Made by a program: the position numbers and the translations under genes. A stretch of DNA of 39,013 nt from Candidatus Micrarchaeota archaeon UBA95 (GTDB lineage: Archaea; Micrarchaeota; Micrarchaeia; Norongarragalinales; Norongarragalinaceae). Shown here one piece after another: positions 21,643 to 27,702 of this stretch (positions are counted from its first letter, which is position 1; every line of letters starts with the position of its first letter). The stretch covers positions 1 to 39,013 of the forward strand of contig DALH01000018.1 in NCBI GenBank assembly GCA_002499405.1, read 5' to 3'. Below the pieces are notes generated by a model that saw nothing but the letters and a program-made list of their open reading frames with translations, did no database searches and was not told the origin of the DNA.

Positions 21643-22308
21643 TCACTTCGTCGTGCGTTTTTTCGGCCATTCAGCAGGTTCAACCTCTCGTGTCCCCCGG
21701 TTTTTGAAGATGCCTTTCAGGTGTTTCCTTGTCCCAAACTTTTTTTCACTGGTTTCCAGAACCAAACACTCTTCAACCATGCCTTTAAACAATTCCCTTG
21801 CATCCGCCAACGAAAAATAATGATACCACGCGTTGTTGCCCCGCCGGAACGTGTCCTCCTCAACGCGGGCGCCCTTGCCGTAACGGAGGTCACCCACCGC
21901 GAAGTCCCGGAACAAGAGGCGGCCGCCCGTTTTCAAGACGCGTCGCGCCTCGGCGACCGCTTTTTTCCGTTCGGCTTCGGACAGGTGGCTGAACACGTGG
22001 CGGGCAACAACGAAGTCAAAGAACCCGTCTTGGAACGGGAGCGAACAGCAATCACAGCAAACTATTTCCGCGTTCGGGCGTTGCTTTCGTGCCAGGGCGC
22101 AGGCGTTCTCGGAAACGTCAATTGCATATAATTCGTCCGCGGAAATGCTTTTCAAGCCCTTGCCGTTCCCGCAACCCAGTTCCAGCACGCGACCGCCCAG
22201 TTCAAGGCGTTCAGCGGGTCCGACCCACAACGCGCCCTGCCTCCCGTACTCTTTTTCCCAAGCGTAGTGGTGCGGCTTGTTCCTCGGGATGTGCGTGTTG
22301 GGATACAC
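21643..22308 (-). CDS. Class I SAM-dependent methyltransferase
   Basis: 221 residues. Motif I 'VLELGCGNGKGL' binds S-adenosylmethionine, 'LYAIDVSENACALAR' is motif II, 'VCCDCCSLPFQDGFFDFVV' carries motif III/IV and 'RVLKTGGRLLFRDF' motif V. The later 'EEDTFRRGNNAWYHYFSLAD' recalls the RGDGT-YFF segment of Trm140/METTL2-type tRNA m3C methyltransferases, but this is only a hint. The C-terminus is basic ('PAEWPKKRTTK'). Substrate unknown. Confidence 0.82.
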   Translation of the reverse strand: MYPNTHIPRNKPHHYAWEKEYGRQGALWVGPAERLELGGRVLELGCGNGKGLKSISADELYAIDVSENACALARKQRPNAEIVCCDCCSLPFQDGFFDFVVARHVFSHLSEAERKKAVAEARRVLKTGGRLLFRDFAVGDLRYGKGARVEEDTFRRGNNAWYHYFSLADARELFKGMVEECLVLETSEKKFGTRKHLKGIFKNRGTREVEPAEWPKKRTTK

Positions 22309-22343
22309 GAACCCTTTTTTATTTTAGTCGTTGAAATGCCTTC

Positions 22344-22853
22344 GTGTTTCAAACCCTTTACCTTCCCGAAGCAATGCGCAAGGAGTTGAAGAAGCCGTTC
22401 GGACGGCTCGTCAAAAAACCGCCGAAGACCCTGAAAAAGGAGTTCGTGGTATGCGTGGGCGACGAGTCGTGCCGCGCCCTCTTGAATGCGGGCTTCACGC
22501 CGGAGCTGCAGGTGTTTGATTGCAAGACCAAACGCGCCAAAGCCGAGCCCCTGCCGCCTTCAAAACTCTCGGAACGCGTTTGCAGCAACCCGGCCGGCTC
22601 CATCACCGCCGAGTCGTGGAATGCTTTGAAACGCGCTTTTTCAAGGCCCTCCCGCGTGCGTGTGAACGGCGAAGAAGACCTGCTTGTTTTGCCCTGCGTT
22701 TTGCTGGCGCCGGCCGGCGCCGTCGTGGTTTACGGCCAACCCGGCGAGGGCCTCGTGCTCGTGCGCGCCTCGAAACAGCGAAAGGGCTTCGTTCGTCGCC
22801 TCCTGAAATGCTTTTCAACAACGCCTCCAACGCCTTCCTCAACGCTGGAGTGA
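22344..22853 (+). CDS. GTP-dependent dephospho-CoA kinase (DUF359)
   Basis: 169 residues; last step of archaeal coenzyme A synthesis. Conserved DUF359 blocks are seen: 'LKKPFGRLV', 'VVCVGDESCRALLNAGFTPE', 'QVFDCKTKR', 'SNPAGSITAESWNALK', 'VNGEEDLLVLPCVLLAPAG' and 'VVYGQPGEGLVLVRA'. I chose the GTG at 22344 because TTTTTATTTTAG lies about 24 bases upstream; the ATG at 22374 would cut into the N-terminus. The 3' end overlaps the convergent Nudix gene by 251 bases as that gene is drawn. Confidence 0.88.
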   Translation: MFQTLYLPEAMRKELKKPFGRLVKKPPKTLKKEFVVCVGDESCRALLNAGFTPELQVFDCKTKRAKAEPLPPSKLSERVCSNPAGSITAESWNALKRAFSRPSRVRVNGEEDLLVLPCVLLAPAGAVVVYGQPGEGLVLVRASKQRKGFVRRLLKCFSTTPPTPSSTLE

Positions 22854-23295
22854 CTTTTTCTCCTTGCAAAAACGTTTCCACTTGTTTGGGAGTCAATGAC
22901 TTGAAGCGCGCCACCTCGCAATTGGGCTTCAACTCTTTTTCAGTGATTCCAGTGAAAACAAAGCAGTCCTGATTCTCCTTGTAAGGGTTGTGCCTTGATT
23001 TCTCGCGAACCCTTTTGAACGGCGTCAACGCCGCGCGCACGCCTGCTTCCTCCATCAACTCGCGTTCAGCCGCTTTTTCAACGCGCTCGCCTTTCACGAC
23101 GTGGCCGCTCGCCGTGAAGTCCCACCACAACGGCCAAGTCTCCTTGAGTGCGCTTCTTTGTTGCAGGATGATGCGCCCGTTCTTGAACAACAGCACGCAA
23201 GCAACCCTGTGCCTCAAGCCCTTCAGGTGTGCTTCAAGTTTGTCTGCCCAGCCAACCACGTTTCCCTCGCAATCAATAATTGGGAGGGTCTCCAA
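22603..23295 (-). CDS. Nudix hydrolase with unusual basic C-terminal tail
   Basis: About 230 residues from a TTG at 23295, one base after the upstream stop. The Nudix box is 'GHVVKGERVEKAAERELMEE' (GxnExnREVxEExGV pattern), with 'VACVLLFKNGRIILQQRSAL' before it. The layout resembles isopentenyl-diphosphate isomerase-like Nudix proteins acting on nucleotide or prenyl diphosphates. The domain ends near 'KALEALLKSISGG'; a further 60 residues, rich in Arg, Lys and Pro, read antisense through the dephospho-CoA kinase gene and may reflect a lost stop or a sequence error. Confidence 0.85.
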   Translation of the reverse strand: METLPIIDCEGNVVGWADKLEAHLKGLRHRVACVLLFKNGRIILQQRSALKETWPLWWDFTASGHVVKGERVEKAAERELMEEAGVRAALTPFKRVREKSRHNPYKENQDCFVFTGITEKELKPNCEVARFKSLTPKQVETFLQGEKVTPALRKALEALLKSISGGDERSPFAVSRRARARGPRRVGRKPRRRRPAPAKRRAKQAGLLRRSHARGRALKKRVSKHSTTRR

Positions 23296-23296
23296 T

Positions 23297-23557
23297 TCAC
23301 AACACCGGGGCGGGTAAAACGAGCGAGGCAACTATCACCAACAAGAAGAAGGCCAAGCCGTCGTCCAGGTCCTGCCACATTATTGGGATTGCGAGGGCAA
23401 CGCCCGCAAGCCACAAAGGAGTCGCCCCCACGCTGATCAAGTAGTAAGCGTAAATCATTCCAAGCAAAAAGAAGAACAACAAGACAGAAACGGTTTTCCT
23501 GAGGAGAAAGGAGAAAACGCTTTTCGCGGTGCTGAAAATCTTGTGGCCGAAACCCAT
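23297..23557 (-). CDS. Small membrane protein
   Basis: 86 residues with two or three hydrophobic helices ('VSVLLFFFLLGMIYAYYLIS', 'LWLAGVALAIPIMW' and 'GLAFFLLVIVASLVLPAPVL') and a basic N-terminus. No motif recognised. It is the first gene of an operon with the Nudix gene. AAAATAAAAAC on the minus strand (about 23577-23587) is 25 bases before the ATG and could also drive the divergent gene at 23611. Confidence 0.75.
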   Translation of the reverse strand: MGFGHKIFSTAKSVFSFLLRKTVSVLLFFFLLGMIYAYYLISVGATPLWLAGVALAIPIMWQDLDDGLAFFLLVIVASLVLPAPVL

Positions 23558-23576
23558 ACTGTTTTAATGCGCGTCC

Positions 23577-23590
23577 CTGTTTTTATTTTG
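23577..23590. promoter_or_regulatory. AT-rich promoter element between two divergent genes
   Basis: CTGTTTTTATTTTG is centred near 23583, about 26 bases from the minus-strand ATG at 23557 and 28 bases from the plus-strand ATG at 23611, so one box may act in both directions. Confidence 0.4.
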
Positions 23591-23610
23591 GTAGCGTCGT
23601 GAGGCGAGCG

Positions 23611-23895
23611 ATGAAAATTACAAGAAAACTCGGAGTTGCTATTCCCGTTGCAGCGGCGCTGGCCCTCGGGGGTTTTCACGCCCCACCCAAATACGAGGCG
23701 CCCGCGGAACGACCGCCAATAGTAGAGTTTCAACGGGTTAGACCCGAAAACCGCTTGATTCTTTTGCGAACCCTGCGCGAAGCAGAAGCAAGGCGCTTGC
23801 CTATCAGAGAAGAGCCGCACACGCCCCACAAAAAATTTAAAATAGAGTTTGAACTTCCTAAAGCAGTTCTTAAGGGTCCAAAGGTTAAACGCTAA
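23611..23895 (+). CDS. Small secreted or anchored protein, unknown
   Basis: 94 residues. The N-terminus 'KITRKLGVAIPVAAALALGG' is a signal peptide or single anchor; the rest is Pro- and Arg-rich with no cysteines. No family recognised. I chose the ATG at 23611 (a GTG at 23599 is also in frame) on promoter spacing. It overlaps the convergent winged-helix gene by four bases. Confidence 0.6.
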   Translation: MKITRKLGVAIPVAAALALGGFHAPPKYEAPAERPPIVEFQRVRPENRLILLRTLREAEARRLPIREEPHTPHKKFKIEFELPKAVLKGPKVKR

Positions 23896-24365
23896 TCAAC
23901 GCCCTTCCTGCGCTTGACGCGCCACGTCTCAACCAGCGAACTCCACTCGCTGCCAGCGTGTTGCATTGCCTCGCCAAAACGCTTGCTCAACTTCAACACC
24001 ATGCGGTGCCTCTTGTCTCTTCCCTCTTGCCCCGAGGGATTGACGCGCTCGCGCGCCAGCAAACCAAGACGAATCATCTTGGGAATCACGAGGTTCCGCA
24101 GCGTTGAGTTGGGCACGCCGTTCTCCTGCGCCCAGACCGCAAGTTCGTCCCCGTTAACACTCTCCTTGTCTGACAGGAATGAAACCAGTTTCAACGCAAT
24201 TGAATACTGCGCTTCCTGCAAATCCGGAGGAAAAACAAGTTTCAAAACGTCCTCTTTCTCCCAGCGCGCGCTCCAAGGCATTGGCGGGTTGTTGTAATCC
24301 AAGAGCAGGGCTCTGCGGCTCGAAATACCGCGTGACGCAGGCCCTTCGCCCTTTTCCTTAACCAT
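23892..24365 (-). CDS. Winged-helix DNA-binding protein, unknown
   Basis: 157 residues. A helix-turn-helix region can be traced in 'SIALKLVSFLSDKESVNGDE', 'LAVWAQENGVPNSTLRNLVI' and 'PKMIRLGLLARERV', followed by a basic C-terminus ('WRVKRRKGVD'). Probably a transcription regulator. It sits at the edge of the non-coding AT-rich island, with GCTATTATATCGG about 29 bases before the ATG at 24365. Confidence 0.72.
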   Translation of the reverse strand: MVKEKGEGPASRGISSRRALLLDYNNPPMPWSARWEKEDVLKLVFPPDLQEAQYSIALKLVSFLSDKESVNGDELAVWAQENGVPNSTLRNLVIPKMIRLGLLARERVNPSGQEGRDKRHRMVLKLSKRFGEAMQHAGSEWSSLVETWRVKRRKGVD

Positions 24366-24431
24366 CACGAGTTCAAACGCCAAGCCGATATAATAGCGTT
24401 ATGAGGGAACGCTTCCATTGTTTCCACTGAA

Positions 24432-24451
24432 TTTTTGGCGGTATAGCGCCG
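24432..24451. repeat. 20-bp palindromic repeat, copy 1
   Basis: TTTTTGGCGGTATAGCGCCG. GGCG and CGCC arms flank a central TATA. A copy with one difference is at 25870-25889, about 1.44 kb away, so the pair brackets the non-coding island. Confidence 0.75.
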
Positions 24452-24624
24452 AACTGGCGAGCTTTGTTCGGAAAAAGAGTTTTCGTGTTAAAACAATCCG
24501 TCAACAACAACCTTTTGTGGCTGCCCAGCTTCAAACAAGGAATTTATGAGGTTATTTGCTGGTTTGAGTTGCTTTGCCTATAATGCGGCTTTTTGGTTTG
24601 GTTGGTTTTTCGCTTAAACTAAAA

Positions 24625-24636
24625 AGAGTGGGCAGG
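24625..24636 (-). repeat. CCTGCCCACTCT motif, inverted copy
   Basis: Minus-strand CCTGCCCACTCT preceded by AAAA. It matches three direct copies at 25481, 25674 and 25734 on the plus strand in ten to eleven of twelve positions. Confidence 0.6.
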
Positions 24637-25031
24637 TTTTTGCGTCAAGCAAAAAATTTGCAAAATTTTTTTCAGTTGAGCTCCGTTATTCCATTAAACA
24701 CCGTATTGGTGTTTTGAATATGCGTTTTTTGACTGGTTTGGCGTTGCATTTTTCATGCGTTTACCGCGTTTTTTCAAAAGTACAAACATACTAAATTATA
24801 TTGTTATGTTGTTTTTATTTTGAGGGTTTTTTAGTGGAAGCACGTCAAAATGATGTAACTGATGCCTGTTCTAACCGCGTTTTGCATTATTTTAGGCAAT
24901 TTGGGGTGTTCGCCCCTGCCCGAGCCGCCCCTTTTTATTATTCAATACTATTTTAACATAACGTTTCCTTGTCTGTGCTCGTGGTCGGGTTCGTTGCGTT
25001 GCCATTATCTTGGTGGTTCGTTTTCTATGTT

Positions 25032-25364
25032 TTATTGTTTTGTTATTGGTTTGAATGTTAGTTTGTGGGCTATTTCTGCAGCGTGTGCAAATACCTCTTC
25101 GTCTGTATAGTGATTGTCCAGAACATGCAATAGCAGGTTGTTTGCAACTTCTTTTCTTTGATTATAATCCGTTTTTTTTCCTAAATTCAGCTCTCCTGCC
25201 TTGATTTTGAGGGCAACATATTTGATTAGGGCTCGTTCTTGATCTCTTGAAAGCGCTTTTTCCGGCTCTACAACCCATTTTTTAACTATTCTGGCACTTG
25301 AAAACAAGTCCTTTTGGCTTATTTCTTGTCCTTCTTCTGCTTCAGGTACGAGTCGGTACGGCAT
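25032..25364 (-). CDS. Hypothetical helical protein in the AT-rich island
   Basis: 110 residues, charged and probably all-helical ('LSRDQERALIKYVALKIKAG', 'YNQRKEVANNLLLHVLDNHY', 'DEEVFAHAAEIAHKLTF'). No family recognised. Codon use is more AT-rich than in neighbouring genes, suggesting foreign or recent origin. An 11-bp perfect inverted repeat surrounds its TATA element, so it is probably tightly controlled. Could be a small regulator or a toxin-antitoxin-like relic, but nothing in the sequence proves either. Confidence 0.6.
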   Translation of the reverse strand: MPYRLVPEAEEGQEISQKDLFSSARIVKKWVVEPEKALSRDQERALIKYVALKIKAGELNLGKKTDYNQRKEVANNLLLHVLDNHYTDEEVFAHAAEIAHKLTFKPITKQ

Positions 25365-25381
25365 TATTTCACCACTAAAAC

Positions 25382-25412
25382 CAGGAAAAACACGAATTTA
25401 ATGTTTTTCCTG
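25382..25412. promoter_or_regulatory. Operator-like inverted repeat over a TATA element
   Basis: CAGGAAAAACA (25382-25392) and TGTTTTTCCTG (25402-25412) are perfect 11-bp inverted repeats. The 9-base spacer together with one arm base reads CATTAAATTCG on the minus strand, a TATA-like element about 34 bases before the ATG at 25364. A dimeric repressor binding here would block the promoter. Confidence 0.5.
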
Positions 25413-25480
25413 CCTAGTTTTTACTGGAACAACGGGTTTCCACTAGATTTTTTTTGAAGAAACTCTTGAAAACGCTAAAA

Positions 25481-25492
25481 CCTGCCCATTCC
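25481..25492 (+). repeat. CCTGCCCATTCC motif copy
   Basis: One of three direct copies in the island, preceded by AAAA. The shared core is CCTGCCCAYTYY. Confidence 0.55.
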
Positions 25493-25673
25493 TGAATCTT
25501 TTTCACCTTGTTTCACGCTTTTTTTGTGCGGACCGACTTCAAATTCACGCAAACGAGCCGAAAACACGGTTTTTTCGTGGAACCTGCCCGGGTCGGCCCC
25601 AAAATTTTTGAATTCCCAAAATTCTGGTAGTGTAAAAACGAAAATCATTCAAAAAATGCCGTTTTTTGAAAAA

Positions 25674-25685
25674 CCTGCCCACTTC
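25674..25685 (+). repeat. CCTGCCCACTTC motif copy
   Basis: Second direct copy, preceded by AAAAA and followed by a T-rich stretch. A shorter CCTGCCC also occurs at 25583-25589. Confidence 0.55.
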
Positions 25686-25733
25686 TTCATTTTTGAGTTG
25701 TTTTTGTGCAATATTTTGTTTGCATTTGATTTT

Positions 25734-25745
25734 CCTGCCCACTCC
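25734..25745 (+). repeat. CCTGCCCACTCC motif copy
   Basis: Third direct copy, 60 bases after the second, preceded by TTTT. Confidence 0.55.
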
Positions 25746-25869
25746 TCAAACGAAAAGTTTAAAAAGAACGCCCGAAAGTGTCGAAGTTAAAACGCGGAAT
25801 TTTAAGGTTTTAACCGTGTTTTAATTGAGTTTTTTGTTTTGGTTTTGCCCGCCCTTTTCAAGGCACGCG

Positions 25870-25889
25870 TTTTTGGCGGTATAACGCCG
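25870..25889. repeat. 20-bp palindromic repeat, copy 2
   Basis: TTTTTGGCGGTATAACGCCG, 19 of 20 identical to the copy at 24432-24451 and in the same orientation. Confidence 0.75.
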
Positions 25890-26148
25890 CCCGCCCGTTT
25901 CATTTTTGGTCGCGGAAAACGATTGCGTGTTGCGGCGGTCGAAGTTGATGGATTCGTTGGCGAGCGTGCAACTTAGGCCTGGGGGAGAGGCGGGGGGTTG
26001 AGTTGTTGAGGTGCATGAGCTGGTTGAAAGCAGGAGCTGGCTGTACCTCGCGGCGGGCCTCGCGCGCCCGCGTTTGAAGTCGCTGCGTTTTCAGGTGATA
26101 GAGTTCAGCGCCGCGGTGGGAAGTTGCAGCGCGGTGAGGGGAAATACC

Positions 26149-26178
26149 CATCTTCTTCAAGATGCGCAGAGGTCTGCG
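26149..26178. terminator. Two adjacent hairpins after the E2 operon
   Basis: CATCTTCTTCAAGATG (26149-26164, 6-bp arms) is directly followed by CGCAGAGGTCTGCG (26165-26178, 5-6-bp arms). They lie just past the TAG (26182-26180) that ends the last gene of the Ubl-E2 operon, so they may mark its 3' end. Archaeal termination normally uses T-runs, which are absent here, so an RNA-stability or other role is possible. Confidence 0.35.
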
Positions 26179-26179
26179 G

Positions 26180-26281
26180 CTAGCATTCGTGTTTTTCCAC
26201 GAACTCGAATTCCTTTTCAGAGGGAGGTGTGCGCTCTTCTTTCACGGGTTCTTTTATGCTGACGATTCGCGGGCGCTTCAT
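26180..26281 (-). CDS. 33-residue protein coupled to the E2 gene
   Basis: The ATG at 26281 overlaps the E2 stop by four bases (ATGA). The product begins 'MKRPRIVSIKEPVKEERTPP' and continues with a Glu/Lys-rich part ending His-Glu-Cys. The 'PRIVS' motif also occurs at the very end of E2 ('PGKPRIVSGL'), hinting at a shared short binding motif or at an ancient C-terminal extension of E2. Highly charged, no fold evident. Existence rests on the overlap and position. Confidence 0.5.
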   Translation of the reverse strand: MKRPRIVSIKEPVKEERTPPSEKEFEFVEKHEC

Positions 26282-26736
26282 AACCCACTCACGATGCGCG
26301 GCTTTCCGGGTTCGGGTTTGTTGCCTTGGTTTTCGTAGTATGCGGCGGCCTCCTTGTTCAACGGGTCCGAGGGGTTCGGGTTTTTTAGCAGGTATTGCAG
26401 GGCGTTGACGACGTTGGTTATTGTTTGGTTTTCCGCCCAGTCGTTCACGAGTTGGATGCATACCTTGCCGTCTTCTTCGCGTATGTTGGGGTGGAATATC
26501 GGGGTGAGCCACGTGATTTCAACGCCGCCGGGGTAGGGATAGTTGCGGTTCAACTCTATTTTGACGGCGTGCTTGTTTTTTTCGAGTACGTGGTCGCCTT
26601 CGCGGTAGAGGCCCGGGCCGTTCAAGCTCAGCACGTATTCCGTGTAATCCGAGTTTACCTCGAATTTGGTTCCAGAGTTCCGCATTTGCTGGTATTCGTT
26701 TTCGAGGCGGCGCTTCCAGATCTGCGGGGGGAGCAT
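26278..26736 (-). CDS. E2 ubiquitin-conjugating enzyme homologue (UBC fold)
   Basis: 152 residues. It accepts the activated Ubl from E1 as a thioester and passes it to a target. UBC landmarks are all present: 'RNYPYPGGVEITWLTPIFHP', the HPN motif (residues 82-84), catalytic Cys93 in 'GKVCIQL', Trp100, and 'NPNPSDPLNKEAAAYY' (about 119-134), which closely follows the eukaryotic PNPDDPL-Y pattern. N-terminal helix 'IWKRRLENEYQQM' would contact E1/E3. Its ATG follows the Ubl stop with no gap, so both come from one mRNA. The length is that of a minimal E2. Confidence 0.93.
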   Translation of the reverse strand: MLPPQIWKRRLENEYQQMRNSGTKFEVNSDYTEYVLSLNGPGLYREGDHVLEKNKHAVKIELNRNYPYPGGVEITWLTPIFHPNIREEDGKVCIQLVNDWAENQTITNVVNALQYLLKNPNPSDPLNKEAAAYYENQGNKPEPGKPRIVSGL

Positions 26737-26979
26737 TCAGCCACCCGTAGGGTCGGGAATCAACAACAGTTCTTGGTTCTCCTTGATTTCGGCTTCTTCC
26801 AGAGTCATGTCGGGGTTTAGTATTTTGTTTTCCTTGGTTGCCAGAACGAAGCGGTCCTTCAAGTGAAGGTTTTCGGCGAGTACTTCCAGCACCGAGGAAA
26901 CCGAGTAGTCCCCTTCAACCGCCAGTATGATTTCCTTTCCAGACGTGGTTTGGGTTACCTTGATGTTGAATTCGCTCAT
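26737..26979 (-). CDS. Ubiquitin-like modifier with C-terminal Gly-Gly
   Basis: 80 residues, the size of ubiquitin. The beta-grasp pattern is visible: strand 'FNIKVTQTTSG', strand 'KEIILAVEG', helix 'SVSSVLEVLAENL', then 'RFVLATKENKILNPDMTLEE' and last strand 'NQELLLIPDP', ending Thr-Gly-Gly. Because it already ends in Gly-Gly it needs no proteolytic maturation before activation by E1. It is the first gene of the Ubl-E2-small ORF operon. A TATA-like GAATATTAATC (minus strand, about 26999-27009) is about 25 bases before the ATG. Lysines (for example in 'KENK') could accept chains. Confidence 0.92.
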   Translation of the reverse strand: MSEFNIKVTQTTSGKEIILAVEGDYSVSSVLEVLAENLHLKDRFVLATKENKILNPDMTLEEAEIKENQELLLIPDPTGG

Positions 26980-27015
26980 ACGTTTTTTAAGGTCAAGAGA
27001 TTAATATTCCTTGTT
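26980..27015. promoter_or_regulatory. Divergent promoters of the ubiquitin-like system
   Basis: The 36-base gap contains TTTTTTAAG (26984-26992), about 28 bases before the plus-strand ATG at 27016, and GAATATTAATC on the minus strand, about 25 bases before the Ubl ATG at 26979. Each box lies close to the opposite gene's start, so the two operons are likely co-regulated. Confidence 0.5.
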
Positions 27016-27702
27016 ATGGCCGACGACGAAATGCAGGAAATTCGGGGCAAGAAAGAGCCGCGGCCGCCGGTCGGAACCAACGTTGAAGAAGACGGGGAAA
27101 GGGTTTCACAGGAGGAGTCGGTCGAGGAAATGAAACCAGTTCAGGCGCCAGTACAGGAATTCCCGCCCAAAAAAAGTCGGGAAGCGCGGTCGGAGCAGGA
27201 GTTGGAGGCAAGCGACTTCTCGGATTTGCCGGGCAAAGACGTTTCAGGCGCAAAGCCGACCCGGGACGAACAGTTGCCTTCGCCGCCCAAGCCGCCGGCG
27301 CAGGAAGCGCTGCAGGAAAAATCATCCGAAGAAAAAATCGCGGAAATTGAGGAATCGCCCGCCGAGGAAACCGGAGAACCCTCCGAGGAAGATGAGTCCC
27401 TGCAGGAAGTGAAGCCGCCGGATGAATTAAAGGAGTTGCGGGAATCCGAACAGGAAGCGCAGGAGTTGTTGGAGGATGACTCCAAGCCGCGTTATATGCG
27501 GTTTCACGAGCGGGCGCGGCAAAGCACTTTTCCGGGGAGCGCCGAGCAGGCGAAAAAAGACATCACGCCGGTTTCAAGCGAGCCGCAAATAACCACGGAA
27601 CAACGCGTTAACCAGGCAATAGAGTTGCACAAGGCGCAACAAAAGGAAGGATTATTCTCCAAGTTGTTGAGTCCCATAAAACGCAAGCTCGGGTTCACGT
27701 GA
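27016..27702 (+). CDS. Long acidic, disordered protein of the ubiquitin-like operon
   Basis: 228 residues, about a third Glu, Lys, Pro and Ser, with low-complexity runs ('EESPAEETGEPSEEDESLQE'), so most is probably unfolded. A more ordered C-terminal part follows: 'LLEDDSKPRYMRFHERARQS', 'QRVNQAIELHKAQQ' and 'KLLSPIKRKLGF'. No known domain. Its stop overlaps the ATG of the JAMM gene by one base. It may be a scaffold, substrate adaptor or preferred substrate of the system; a role is inferred from position only. Confidence 0.72.
   Translation: MADDEMQEIRGKKEPRPPVGTNVEEDGERVSQEESVEEMKPVQAPVQEFPPKKSREARSEQELEASDFSDLPGKDVSGAKPTRDEQLPSPPKPPAQEALQEKSSEEKIAEIEESPAEETGEPSEEDESLQEVKPPDELKELRESEQEAQELLEDDSKPRYMRFHERARQSTFPGSAEQAKKDITPVSSEPQITTEQRVNQAIELHKAQQKEGLFSKLLSPIKRKLGFT

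Larger units (their letters stand above)
24366..25031. other. Non-coding AT-rich island, left part
   Basis: No convincing gene on either strand. The plus strand is rich in T and G, unlike the GC-rich coding DNA around it. It contains a palindromic 20-bp repeat (24432-24451), an AT-only palindromic stretch around 24652-24672, an inverted copy of the CCTGCCCA motif (24625-24636), and TTTCCACTGAA (24421-24431) and CTTCCACTAA (minus strand, 24840-24831), which weakly resemble the core of archaeal origin recognition boxes. A replication origin or a remnant of mobile DNA are both possible. Confidence 0.45.
25365..26179. other. Non-coding region, right part of the island plus a GC-rich block
   Basis: From 25365 to about 25890 it is AT-rich with three direct CCTGCCCA motifs, TTTCCACTAGA (25437-25447) near TTTACTGGAAC (25420-25430) and the second palindrome (25870-25889). 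From about 25890 to 26179 composition switches to GC-rich, with hairpins such as GCGGGC/GCCCGC near 26057-26075. Open frames there give low-complexity Arg/Pro/His-rich products. I could not identify a known structured RNA; RNase P and SRP RNA signatures were looked for and not seen. Confidence 0.4.

Noticed and set aside
24862..25110. Plus-strand open frame of 82 codons in the AT-rich island
   Set aside because: It overlaps the better-supported minus-strand gene, has unlikely Cys/Ser/Phe composition and no promoter or ribosome-binding site.
24366..25900. CRISPR array
   Set aside because: The repeated motifs are about 12 bases, irregularly spaced and partly inverted; there are no spacers of uniform length.
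25900..26160. Open frame on the minus strand giving an 86-residue product after the E2 operon
   Set aside because: The product is Arg/Pro/His/Gln-rich with no recognisable pattern and follows two hairpins; kept as unexplained non-coding sequence.
25890..26180. Possible RNase P RNA or SRP RNA in the GC-rich block
   Set aside because: The conserved RNase P regions (GAGGAAAGTCC, ACAGAA types) and the SRP GGAAG/GCAGC loop were not found on either strand.
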